21,385 nucleotides of DNA from Oppiella nova. Its lineage: Eukaryota; Arthropoda; Arachnida; Sarcoptiformes; Oppiidae. The position numbers and the translations under genes were made by a program. Positions 9,409 through 18,908 of the stretch are shown here, one piece after another; within the stretch, counting starts at the first letter, position 1, and each line of letters begins with the position of its first letter. The notes under the pieces are model-generated. The model was not told the origin of the DNA, did no database searches, and was given only the letters and a program-made list of their open reading frames with translations. The DNA lies in the NCBI GenBank assembly GCA_905397405.1, contig CAJPVJ010000690.1, forward strand, positions 1 through 21,385. The letters run 5' to 3'.

Positions 9409-10145
9409 TAAGGTTGTCCGGAAATTAACGAGCGTTTTATGGCCCCATTTGTTAAATTAATTTTTAAAAATGTTCTACTTGGAATTATAAATCAATTAAT
9501 ATATCATTTTGAAGATTGAATATCTGGCTTTAATCCCATATTTTTACTTTTACAAAATTATATTATTTAACTATGATAATTTGCCATCAAAAACATACTT
9601 GGACTGACGAGAAAATGTCGGGAAAAAATAAATGACTGTCATTTCTAAACCGCATTAGTTAACAATGATCTGTAAACTGTTTTCTAGTCTGCAATTATTG
9701 CCTAATACGATAACGTGTAGATTACCTCGGTGTGATTGGAATTTATATAAAATTTCTTGTAATTTTTACTAAAGGTCAATAAATTAGATCAAAGGTCACA
9801 ATATAGAAAGGAGGTCAACTTAATATACTTCATTTGAAAGCCGATATATAGACCTTTCTAACACGCTATTATGGTGTTAGTGGTTATTTTATAATGCATA
9901 TTTGAATTAAAAATGTGTTAAATATACAAAATCTGCATTGAATTATCATGTCCTAGTATGTTTTTGATGGCAAATTATAATGGTTAAATAATATAATTTT
10001 GTATAAATAAAAATATGGGTTTAAAGCCAGATATTCACTCTTCAGAATGGTATATTAATTGATTTATAATTCCAAGTAGAACATTTTTAAAAATTAATTT
10101 AACAAATGGGGCCATAAAACGCTCGTTAATTTCCGGACAACCTTA
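9409..10145. mobile_element. Long-TIR non-autonomous element, copy 1
   Basis: Inverted arms of about 190 bp start TAAGGTTGTCCGGAAATTAA. They are nearly identical for the first 90 bp and stay alignable to the block TGATGGCAAATT. TA flanks at 9407-9408 and 10146-10147. The roughly 350-bp centre has no frame. A second copy in the same orientation is at 13143-13890. TA duplication suggests mobilisation by a Tc1/mariner-type transposase, but none with these ends is in the window. Confidence 0.8.
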
Positions 10146-10246
10146 TACATATACCCCTGAATATATAATATTTTAATTGAGTTTAGGTGTGCCTGTTTGA
10201 CATATACCCCTGAATATATATTTTAATTTAGTTTAGGTGTGCCTGT

Positions 10247-10372
10247 ATTAAAGCCAGATATTCACTCTTCAAAATGGTATATTAATTGATTTATAATTCT
10301 AAGTAGAAAATTTTTAAAAATTAATTTAACAAATGGTGCCATAAAACGCTCGTTAATTTCCGGACAACCTTA
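10247..10372. repeat. Solo right arm of the long-TIR element
   Basis: It matches the outer 126 bp of the right arm of the element at 13143-13890 almost base for base, from TTAAAGCCAG to CCGGACAACCTTA. It stops abruptly inside the arm at TTAA, next to the last inverted 50-bp unit. It is a truncated or interrupted copy. Confidence 0.75.
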
Positions 10373-11037
10373 TACAAACTAGTAATTTAGATACATATTG
10401 TATACATATTTTAATAAATGAGTTGTTATTATACGAGTAATTAATATTGAAACCAAAAATACAGAATATTAATGAAAATTGATATACTATTGATTTGACA
10501 TTTGATTTGGACCTTGCTATAGATAACATTTTAATAACCAAAAATATTTTATAAGATTGTTATGTATATTATTTTAATGTTGTATCATTTACTTTAGTAT
10601 TTCAGCATTGTATCCAGTTGGTTTTGGAAAACAGTAGTACAATAAACATTTAATACATTAACATAATTGTGTTTACTTTATAATTCAATAAGTTTGTACA
10701 TGTCAAAGCTTTAAAAATTAGATTAATAATAAAAATGTATTTGTGTTATTATTTATAAAAACATATTCAGAATTTCAATAGAAAAAGTAAAATAAATGCA
10801 AAAACAAAATATTTTTGAATAACATGATTTATAACAAAACCTGTATTTATTTAATACGTTTTTATGGATTTATTCAAATTCATAAATAAATTAAATGACA
10901 AAATTTATTAAATAAATACGAGATTTGTTATAAATCATCTTATTCAAAAATATATTGTTTTTGCATTAATTATATATTTTTATTGAACTACTAAGAAGGA
11001 ATTTCTCGATACGGAAAGTTGGCCATGCTAGTTTAAT
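10373..11037. other. AT-rich stretch without recognised gene
   Basis: The DEG/ENaC gene on the - strand should continue into this stretch, but no TM2 (IGG-GLW) exon can be read. The only structure I see is the inverted-repeat element at 10795-10970. Confidence 0.4.
10795..10970. repeat. Inverted-repeat element (MITE-like)
   Basis: Arms of about 58 bp at 10795-10853 and 10911-10970 are inverted copies with roughly 90 percent match, starting AATGCAAAAACAA and including TGATTTATAACAAA. The loop is about 57 bp. Confidence 0.6.
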
Positions 11038-12226
11038 TTATATGTGTATAAACTTAATTATGTCATTANCTAATGAATAGTATATTTCGTGACAATTCTT
11101 AACGCATTTATGTCGACAATAGTTAACATAATAATGATTATCAGTATAATTGATATAATGATTGCATATCTCATACTGTGTTTGACTCGCATTCATAAGA
11201 ATAAACTCATCAGTGATGTAAGGATTGGGTAAACATTTGTATGTTTTGTAAACCAACTCTTCAAAGCATTTATTAATACAAATATTGGTTGATTGAAGTA
11301 AATCTAAATTTTAGACAACATATCAGACATACAATTAAAAATGAAAAGTATATTAAAAATATATGACATTTACCTTCACTTTGAATGCATTCATTCATAT
11401 AAGGATTGGACAGCAAATGGAAATGAGTTGTCGTTATCTTGAGTCTCGCATTCAATCCAATTCTCTTCGTATGAATCGACACATCCTTTGAGGCCATCAA
11501 TGAAGGGGTCATTGGATTCGCGAACAAATACAACGGAAAATAATCGTCAAAATAAAGTTTTGTGACACTAGAAAAATATTGTGAATCTTTATTTTGAATA
11601 TCTGATAATACGTTTAAATTAGTCTCAAAATATCCATTAACTAAAATGTTTTGTTGTTTTTCATATTTAATATGAAATTCAACGTAATCTTTGTCTTTGA
11701 GATAATAGTTGTCGTGATTTGTATAGAAATACGTGAAACATATTCCGAAGTCTTTATTCCCATAAATAGTCTTCAAAACGGCATAACTTTGGGAACAATC
11801 AGTCATTACATGAGAATCACTGCTATTATTGTCATTAGTATTGGTTTTGTCCATTGAATACAATTTTGCTGTACATTTGATAAGTTCATTGGATTTTATT
11901 GCAAATTTTTCATTCAAGTCATTAAATATCAAATTTTTTAATATATGTGTTTTATATTGCATAAAAAAATTATTGTTAAGATAATTTTTATAAATTAATA
12001 ATTGTTTACAAAAGTAATCATTTTTTAAATAATCTTGACAAGAACTTTCTAATGATTTTGAATGATATATTGAAAATTTCTTGTGTTCTTCATATTTCGT
12101 GCTTATATTAAAATAGTCAATAATCCGGGTCTTATCGAAAAGCATATCCCTTTCCGTACATATAGTAATCGGCGGTATATATAGTCTTTCATTTGGTTTA
12201 ACATTCAGTCGATAAACATATGGATA
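11038..12226 (-). CDS. DEG/ENaC-family channel, extracellular part (3' end missing)
   Basis: The main exon runs from about 12226 down to 11374. It opens with YRLNVKPNERLYIPPITIC, which matches the family's post-TM1 signature (PaVTIC). It then carries FGICFTYF near the middle and an SNPYMNEC cysteine block near its end. A donor GGTAAATG at 11373 and an acceptor TTTGAAG ending at 11259 give a 115-117-nt intron in phase 1, leading to ELVYKTYKCLPNP and the cysteine motif CRHKCVKNCHEIYY. The frame then meets an N at 11069 and stops at about 11038. The TM2 and pore exon is absent, so the copy is incomplete or the rest is lost. The TM1 segment is at 12312-12462, separated by an inverted-repeat arm. 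It is distinct from the gene at 6164, because both contain the same cysteine block. Confidence 0.7.
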
Positions 12227-12555
12227 TATTAATAAATATTTTAAATTTATTTTTAATTGTAAAAACGAATATAAAGTTCATATTAAGATCTTTAATTATT
12301 TGGTTTAAGAACTCTTTTGTCACTTCTATTGCCCCATAGAATAGCACTGAAAGGCATAACACTTTCACCAATAGTTTTAAATATTCTCTAATATTGTTGA
12401 CAATAATATGCTTTATTTTTATAGATAATAGTTTTGATTTAGTAATTAAAAAGTTAATAATCTTCTTAAACCAAATAATTAAAGATCTTAATATGAACTT
12501 TATATTCGTTTTTACAATTAAAAATAAATTTAAAATATTTATTAATATATCCATA
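12219..12555. repeat. Perfect 93-bp inverted repeats flanking a DEG/ENaC exon
   Basis: 12219-12311 and 12463-12555 are perfect reverse complements (TATGGATATATTAATAAATA to GGTTTAAGAA), with a 151-bp spacer holding the TM1 segment of the DEG/ENaC gene. No other copy of the arm is in the window. Transcripts would form a 93-bp duplex. Confidence 0.9.
12312..12462 (-). CDS. DEG/ENaC N-terminal/TM1 segment between inverted repeats
   Basis: The - strand reads NNIREYLKLLVKVLCLSV then LFYGAIEVTKEF, with the basic start, long hydrophobic helix and following acidic stretch expected for the N-terminal side and TM1 of a DEG/ENaC subunit. In related channels the chain then goes on to a short YP-type linker and the TIC motif. 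Here a 93-bp inverted-repeat arm intervenes and changes frame before YPYVYRLNV resumes. The classic His-Gly gating motif is not evident. It is either an exon whose downstream arm is intronic or a gene broken by the inverted duplication. Confidence 0.5.
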
Positions 12556-13014
12556 GTTTAAAAATATAGAGTTGGTAAAATTTAGTTTAGACAATAAAAT
12601 ATTAGTATATTTTTAATAATTGTGGTTTAATACAGAACTTAATGCAATATCCAGTTATTTTCCGACAATAAAAGATATTATAATATCGTTTATATCATAA
12701 ATGACAATATAATGACATTATTGTACGCCTCATAAGTAAATACACATTAATGGTAAACATAAATGTATTATGATTATTTACATGCAACATGGGCATAGGA
12801 ACTGATTAAATAATTTTAAAAACATAGTAAATGATAACTAAATATAATAAATGTAATTATTTTTTAAAACTATTCATTTATAATTTATCTAACGTAAAAA
12901 ATTATTTTACATATTTTATAAATAAGTTTTATTTATTTTTTAAAGGTATTTATAATTTTGCATAATAGAACATTGGATACAGTTTCCATATCTGCCATAT
13001 ATGTGCCTGTTTTA
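12556..13014. other. AT-rich stretch without recognised gene
   Basis: I see no frame with homology to the neighbours. In particular, the missing N-terminal part of the Gr-like gene at 13934 is not found here. Confidence 0.4.
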
Positions 13015-13140
13015 TAAGGTTGTCCGGAAATTAACGAGCGCTTTATGGCACCATTTGTTAAATTAATTTTTAAAAATTTTCTACTTGGAATTATAAATCA
13101 ATTAATATATCATTTTGAAGATTGAATATCTGGCTTTAAA
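13015..13140. repeat. Solo left arm of the long-TIR element
   Basis: It matches the first 126 bp of the element at 9409 (TAAGGTTGTCCGG to TGGCTTTAAA) and is cut at the same internal TTAA where the solo right arm at 10247 begins. The full element at 13143 follows directly. Confidence 0.8.
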
Positions 13141-13142
13141 TA

Positions 13143-13890
13143 TAAGGTTGTCCGGAAATTAACGAGCGTTTTATGGCACCATTTGTTAAATTAATTTTTA
13201 AAAATTTTCTACTTAGAATTATAAATCAATTAATATACCATTTTGAAGAGTGAATATCTGGCTTTAATCCCATACTTTTACTTTTACAAAATTATATTAT
13301 TTAACTATGATAATTTGCCATCAAAAACATACTTGGACTGACGAGAAAATGTCGGGAAAAATATAAATGACTGCCATTTCTAAACCGCATTAGTTAGCAA
13401 TCATCTGTAAACTGTTTTCTAGTCTGCAATTATTGCCTAATACGATGACGTGTAGATTACCTCGGTGTGATTGGAATTTATATAAAATTTCTTGTAATTT
13501 TTATTAAAGGTCAATAAATTAGATCACAGGTCACAATATAGAAAGGAGGTCAACTTAATATACTTCATTTGAAAGCCGATATATAGACCTTTCAAACAAG
13601 CTATAACACGCTATTATGGTGTTAGTGGTTATTTTATAATGCATATTTGAATTAAAAATGTGTTAAATATACAAAATCTGCATTGAATTATCATGTCCTA
13701 GTATGTTTTTGATGGCAAATTATAATGGATAAATAATATAATTTTGTATAAATAAAAATATTGGTTTAAAGCCAGATATTCACTCTTCAAAATGGTATAT
13801 TAATTGATTTATAATTCTAAGTAGAAAATTTTTAAAAATTAATTTAACAAATGGTGCCATAAAACGCTCGTTAATTTCCGGACAACCTTA
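13143..13890. mobile_element. Long-TIR non-autonomous element, copy 2
   Basis: Same ends (TAAGGTTGTCCGG), arms and interior as the copy at 9409-10145, in the same orientation, with only scattered differences. TA flanks at 13141-13142 and 13891-13892. Its right end sits directly against the coding frame of the Gr-like gene at 13934. Confidence 0.85.
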
Positions 13891-13933
13891 TATAACAGTT
13901 ATTATAAATACATTATTCATAATCATAGTGCAT

Positions 13934-14821
13934 ATGAATCATGATGATAATTCATATAAGGATCACTTATTGTTGGAAGCACCTTTTACAATTAAGTTTA
14001 TACTAGTTGTAATTGCTTATATTTATTTCGAGATTAATGTTAAAAATATCAGTGCAATTACGGTCAATATTAATAAACAATTAAATAATAGACAGAGAAA
14101 GCAGTTAAGAAAAATTTCAATATTAATGACAATAATATGGTTATGTGTTACCAGTATCATTGTTATTGTTATTATCAACTCATTTATGTCATATCCATTT
14201 AATCCATTCATGTTTTTGGTATTTTCGTGGAGTATTCACATATTTGGTTACATTGTGGCCATAGATTTCCTATTAATACACACCTGTTATGCCGTATATC
14301 TCATCGAAAAGAGACTATTAATTAGAGACACAAATCATATTAATTATGAAGATTTGAAACAAAAACCATTAATAATTCAAAAATATAAAGAATCCATAAA
14401 TAACTACCTAGGTGTATTTCCATTCCTATGGTTTTGTGAAATGTTTTCATCCACTTGTTTCCGATTGACTCTTGTTGTGGTCAAACATAAACCCAACACA
14501 TTTGACCACGATCCTGATCTTGGTCTAATCATATATGTATTTATTGTGTTATGTAATTTATGTTACATGGTGATTATTAATTATTTTCAAGCACATAGTC
14601 CAACCCTAAATGAATTGCAAATATATTATGAGAAAAATTTTAATTCAATGATAATTAGAGATTTGCAAATGAATGCTATAATGAATCAATATTTTCTAAA
14701 TTACTCCAGGTGCAAATATAAAATGTTAAATTTATTTAACATTAATTTTAAGTTTTTAATCACATTTTTAGGTTCTGTCGTAACATTTACTGTTATGTTA
14801 ATTCAATTAATCAATTCATAA
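13934..14821 (+). CDS. Gr-like 7TM protein, N-terminally truncated (array gene 1)
   Basis: ATG at 13934 begins MNHDDNSY and the frame ends at TAA 14819-14821, 295 residues. The same frame is open back to 13892, the edge of a transposon. The residues there (ITVIINTLFIIIV) align with TM1 of the other array members, so about the first 35-40 residues plus the promoter are missing relative to the gene at 18909. Conserved blocks are IYFEI, HTCYAVYLIEKRLL, FPFLWFCEMFSSTCFRLT, INYFQAHSPT and the C-terminal GSVVTFTVMLIQL. This last block corresponds to the TYhhhhhQF end that marks arthropod gustatory receptors, with Phe for Tyr and Leu for the final Phe. The body has no stops. It may be a recent casualty or use another promoter. 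Confidence 0.65.
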   Translation: MNHDDNSYKDHLLLEAPFTIKFILVVIAYIYFEINVKNISAITVNINKQLNNRQRKQLRKISILMTIIWLCVTSIIVIVIINSFMSYPFNPFMFLVFSWSIHIFGYIVAIDFLLIHTCYAVYLIEKRLLIRDTNHINYEDLKQKPLIIQKYKESINNYLGVFPFLWFCEMFSSTCFRLTLVVVKHKPNTFDHDPDLGLIIYVFIVLCNLCYMVIINYFQAHSPTLNELQIYYEKNFNSMIIRDLQMNAIMNQYFLNYSRCKYKMLNLFNINFKFLITFLGSVVTFTVMLIQLINS

Positions 14822-15289
14822 AACATATAAATTTTTATTATTACTTGTAATCCATTTTTCAATAAATTCTACATTGTAATATTTATATGTATATTTTATA
14901 TCAATATATATAAATTGAACATAATAATTTAAATAAAAATAATTTATCACAAAAATTATGTATTTATAATTTTTCATAAATGTCATTTCGATATCAATTA
15001 ATTTTATAGAGATATTAATCATGCTATTTTAAACAATAAAACATTTAAACATGTAAAATAAATAACGGACTGTACAGACTGTACTAATCTAAATATAGTG
15101 TGTTTACATTATTTAGTAGATAAATATGAACATGTCAACAATATGATTTATTGCAATAAATTTAACGATTTTATAAAATAAATATCATAGGCGCACTGAT
15201 TTCATAAATACCATAAAAACTATAACTTATACAATAACTTTAATGATTTATAAAAATAAAACGTTTGTAACATTTATAAATTACTTACA
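14822..15289. other. Intergenic stretch between array genes 1 and 2
   Basis: AT-rich; ATAAA-type 3' signals occur shortly after the stop at 14821. No gene is seen. Confidence 0.4.
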
Positions 15290-16341
15290 ATGTATCAATC
15301 TCTAAACTATTTATATCCATTTTCTATTATGTATTTTATTTTAAGTTTTGATATACTATTGTCTTTTAATAGTAAAAGATTATATATAATTAAATATACG
15401 ATAAAATCACTCATAATTATAACATTATTATGCAATTATTGGCATTCAATACACCATTTAATTAATTATAAAAAGTTTATTGAAATCTTGTGGCGATTAT
15501 CAGTCATCATAAGAATGTCTATCTTTGTGTTCAGTTTTATTTATTTTGAGATACAATCAAGCACAATTAAATCACTTACTATTACTCTAATTAACAGTCT
15601 ATCGGATAGAGATAAACATCGTTTTAAATTTTGCTCAAAAGTAATGAGTTTATTGTGGATTATATTAATTATGATGGCATTTATAGCTCTAACTGTTTAT
15701 TATATATTTTATCGTGTCAAACATTTAATATTAGTTTTTGAAATCATCTGGATTATTGAAATTTATGGCTTTACTATAGCCGTGCCTCTTATGATAATTA
15801 ATATCTGTTATGCCGTATATCTCATCGAAAAGAGACTATTGATTAACAAAAACTTTACAAATTATGAATTATTCAAACAAAATCTATTACTCATGACAAG
15901 CTATAAGGAGTCCATTAATAAGTATCTAGGTATATTTCCCTTTCTATGGTTTTGCGATTTATTTTCATCAACATGTTTACGATTAACGCATTTTGCAGTT
16001 AATAAACAAAATAATGAAACATTTTATGCAAACCTATCGCATGATGTCATTGAATATATTTGTATATTTGTTGTCAACATTATGTTTGTATTTGTTATAA
16101 ATTATTTTCAAACCCATAGACCGACTGGCAATCAATTGCTTCATGTGTTGACAAAACCGATCATTTAATTGAGTCAAGAAAATTAATAATCAATACTTTA
16201 ATTAAAAATACAATGAATTTATATTCACGAAGTAAATAAATGGCATTTAATGTGTTTTCAATTGATTTGAAATTTTTATTTGCATTCATAGGATCTGTCA
16301 TAACATTCAATGTTATGTTAATTCAGTTATTAAAGTCTTAA
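15290..16341 (+). pseudogene. Gr-like 7TM protein, frameshifted near the end (array gene 2)
   Basis: ATG at 15290 opens a clean frame of 292 residues covering six of the seven helices. It has the family blocks LYPFSIMYF, IYFEI, CYAVYLIEKRLL, FPFLWFCDLFSSTCLRL and NYFQTHRPT. At about 16139 one T is missing relative to the duplicated tail at 18324-18609 (TTGCTTCATG against TTGCTTTCATG), and the frame ends at 16168. In the correct frame, homology resumes with MAFNVFSIDLKF and GSVITFNVMLIQLL up to TAA at 16339-16341, after an in-frame TAA (about 16236) where the sister genes have a Tyr codon. The product would lack TM7. Because the lesions are confined to the last 200 bp, loss looks recent. Confidence 0.75.
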
Positions 16342-17660
16342 TTATTTTGTTTTCACTTTGTTTGTCGTAATTATATTCATTATATAACATTCAATATATT
16401 TCAACAATACTTATAAATGTATAACTAATTTATAATATAAATATTTTACGTACAATTATCTCTATATACAAATATAGAGATAACATTAAATTGAATCCTA
16501 TTCAATTATTAGTAATAATGTTAGTGTGAATATAACATTGAAAGTCTTAAGTTGATAACTTTAATATAAGTTACTAATAAATGGTTAAAATGATTATGTA
16601 TCCATTTTCAATTATTTTATTCGTGTTAAGTTTTGACAATTTTCTATTTATTGATAATAAACAATTGTTATATAATCGTATCAAGAAAGTATTTAAATAT
16701 ATAACTAAAATTATATTTATTTTCATAATATTATACTATTTCTGGTATAAAATAACATTTCGCAAATCAAGTAAATCAACCATGTTAAGTTATGCATTAT
16801 ATGAGATTTCAATTTTAATAAAAACACTGATAATTTGTATAGGTTCAATATATTTCGAAATAAACGGTTTAAAAATCCGTAAAATTTTTGTGAATATAAC
16901 TGAATGTATGACTGATTGTGAGACAAAGTGTCTGAAGAAATGCAATAAAATATTAACATTTATTTGGTGCCTATTTGTGACAATCAATATTTCATCATTA
17001 ATGAGTTATGCTATTATTTATCATAATTTCAAAACTATAAGTATTACATCTATTTTAGCCTGGGTTATACTTTGGTATGGCTTTATTATAGCCATACCTC
17101 TATTGCTAATACACACCTGTTATGCCGTATATCTTATGGAAAAGAGACTATTAATTAGAGACACAAATCGTATTAATTATGAAGATTTGAAACAAAAATT
17201 ACTGATTATTGAAAGACATAAGGAGTCTATTAATGAATGTTTGGGTATTTTCCCATTTCTATGGTTTTGTGAATTGTTTTCGACTACTTGTCTGCGTTTG
17301 ACTTATTTTATTACCAATAATAATGACATACATACAAAGTTACATATTCTGGAGGGTTTAACAGAATATATTTGTATTTCCGTTATAAACATATCCTATG
17401 TATTAACAATTAATTACTTTCAAACTCATAGACCGACTGTCAGTGAATTGCAAATATGTTATGAAAAACATTTTAGTTTCAAGTTTTCTAAAAATATTTC
17501 TTTAAATTCATTATTCATTCAACAGATTAGAAGTTACTCCCGAAGTAAATACATGGCATTCAATGTGTTTGCTATTGATATGAAGTTTTTATTTTCTTTC
17601 TTAAGTTCTGTCATAACATTCACTGTTATGTTAATACAGTTATTAAGCAATTAATTTATA
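16057..17660 (+). repeat. Segmental duplication, copy 1
   Basis: It aligns with 18324-19976. It starts within array gene 2 (TATTTGTATATTTGTTGTC), runs through its tail and the intergenic spacer, and ends just after the stop of array gene 3. The 663-bp interval between the copies is unique. Confidence 0.85.
16596..17654 (+). CDS. Gr-like 7TM protein, full length (array gene 3)
   Basis: A single-exon gene of 352 residues. ATGs at 16581 and 16590 are also in frame, but MYPF at 16596 matches the start of the sister gene at 18909. Seven hydrophobic segments lie at about residues 33-54, 66-88, 120-143, 152-178, 214-237, 254-272 and 328-350. Conserved blocks: IYFEING, a Cys-rich ETKCLKKCNK before TM3, HTCYAVYLMEKRLL after TM4, FPFLWFCELFSTTCLRLTYF (TM5), INYFQTHRPT (end of TM6) and the C-terminal FAIDMKFLF then TFTVMLIQLL. 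The ID-x-x-L-L plus T-F-x5-Q-L end is the Gr TM7 signature in altered form. As a Gr it would be a ligand-gated cation channel in chemosensory neurons; that role and any ligand are inference. No introns, unlike gene B. Confidence 0.75.
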   Translation: MYPFSIILFVLSFDNFLFIDNKQLLYNRIKKVFKYITKIIFIFIILYYFWYKITFRKSSKSTMLSYALYEISILIKTLIICIGSIYFEINGLKIRKIFVNITECMTDCETKCLKKCNKILTFIWCLFVTINISSLMSYAIIYHNFKTISITSILAWVILWYGFIIAIPLLLIHTCYAVYLMEKRLLIRDTNRINYEDLKQKLLIIERHKESINECLGIFPFLWFCELFSTTCLRLTYFITNNNDIHTKLHILEGLTEYICISVINISYVLTINYFQTHRPTVSELQICYEKHFSFKFSKNISLNSLFIQQIRSYSRSKYMAFNVFAIDMKFLFSFLSSVITFTVMLIQLLSN

Positions 17661-18323
17661 CACAATAATAACTTATTGAATCTGAATGAATTCATGTTTT
17701 GACAAATCACCAAGACCTTTAATCCCACGTTAATACATTTGTAATGAAGTTTTTATTGAGTTTTATTACAATTAATATGTTACTATTGGTATTAGTTCAA
17801 ATAATTTGTACCAAAATTAAAAGTAATTCAATGTTGCATTCCTAATGTGAATAAAATGTTTATTTTTGTTATAGTTTTGTAGCTTTTATTCACTATTAAA
17901 TGATTCAATCTCTTAACACATTAAACAATTGAATACAGTATTTATGTGACATTTAAGGGGAATTTAAGGGAATTTGGTTCAAGGGAATCCTTTTCCCTTT
18001 CCGTATATGATTTCCGTACATAAATGTATCTCATTTATACAATTATATTAAATGATTACAATTAATAAAATTTATTTCTAGATCAGAAATGCAATATTAT
18101 TTATGCTTTCATGATTTACTTATTATTTTATGATTAAGTATCATCTATAAACATATTAATTTTAAATGTCATATTATACAATAATAGTATTAAACAAGTA
18201 TAGTATTGGATTTACAGTTTCTATTGAATGAATTTATATAACGCCAAGAAAATAAAATACTAATTAATAAATGTCATAATACTAAAAAAATATTTACAAT
18301 TAAAATTTATCGGGATTAGCTAG
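17655..18323. other. Spacer between the two copies of the segmental duplication
   Basis: AT-rich with no gene. The only oddity is a purine-rich run of AAGGGGAATTTAAGGGAATT at about 17955, followed by its near-complement CCTTTTCCCTTTCC near 17990. No match to the flanking genes is seen. Confidence 0.4.
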
Positions 18324-18609
18324 TATTTGTATATTTGTTGTCAACATTATGTTTGTATTTGTTATAAATTATTTTCAAACCCATAGACCGACTGTCAATC
18401 AATTGCTTTCATGTGTTGACAAAACTGATCATTTAATTGAGTCAAGAAAATTAATAATCAATACTTTAACTAAAAATACAATGAATTTATATTCACGAAG
18501 TAAATAAATGGCATTTAATGTGTTTTCAATTGATTTGAAATTTTTATTTGCATTCATAGGATCTGTCATAACATTCAATGTTATGTTAATTCAGTTATTA
18601 AAGTCTTAA
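18324..18609 (+). pseudogene. Duplicated tail of array gene 2
   Basis: It carries only the last 95 or so codons: INYFQTHRPT, a CVDKTDHLIESRK stretch, SRSK, in-frame TAA (about 18505), then MAFNVFSIDLKF to TAA at 18607-18609. It lacks the frameshift present in the parent at 15290 but has the same TAA in place of the conserved Tyr codon. There is no promoter or start; it hitchhiked with the gene duplication. Confidence 0.85.
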
Positions 18610-18908
18610 TTATGTTGTTTTCATTTTGTTTGTCGTAATTATATTCATTATATAACATTCAATATATTTCAACAATACATATATATATAAATGTAAAACT
18701 AATTTATAATATAAAAATGTTACATTCAATTATCTCTATTAATGTAATACTCTATATAAAATTAAATACAACCCTATTCAATTATTAGTAATAATGTTAG
18801 AGTGAATATAACATTGAAAGTCTTAAGTTGATAACTTTAATGTAAAATATAAGTTAATAATAATCTGTTAAAATTTTAATTATATACAAAATTAACATTA
18901 AAATCATT

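Larger units (their letters stand above)
8204..10246. repeat. Foldback-like element built from about 50-bp tandem units in inverted blocks
   Basis: Units of the form ACAGGCACACCTAAAC then TATATATTCAGGGGTATA occur at about 8206-8240 (partial), 9303-9352 and 9353-9406. They occur inverted at about 10148-10246 (two units). The left and right blocks face each other and would meet as a perfect palindrome once the element at 9409-10145 is removed. Tandem subrepeats inside inverted ends are typical of foldback (FB-like) elements. Two other elements are inserted within the left block. Confidence 0.7.

Noticed and set aside
11651-11857. Plus-strand 68-codon open frame
   Set aside because: Antisense shadow of the DEG/ENaC exon on the minus strand.
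6164-12226. The two DEG/ENaC pieces as halves of one gene split by rearrangement
   Set aside because: Both pieces contain the same C-x-x-x-C cysteine block, so they overlap in the family alignment and must come from different genes.
12198-12554. 118-codon minus-strand frame read as one protein
   Set aside because: It runs through both arms of the inverted repeat; only the middle part (about 12312-12462) has DEG/ENaC character.
14023-14211. Minus-strand open frame inside array gene 1
   Set aside because: Antisense shadow of a conserved receptor gene; the same applies to the minus-strand frames at 16723-16987.
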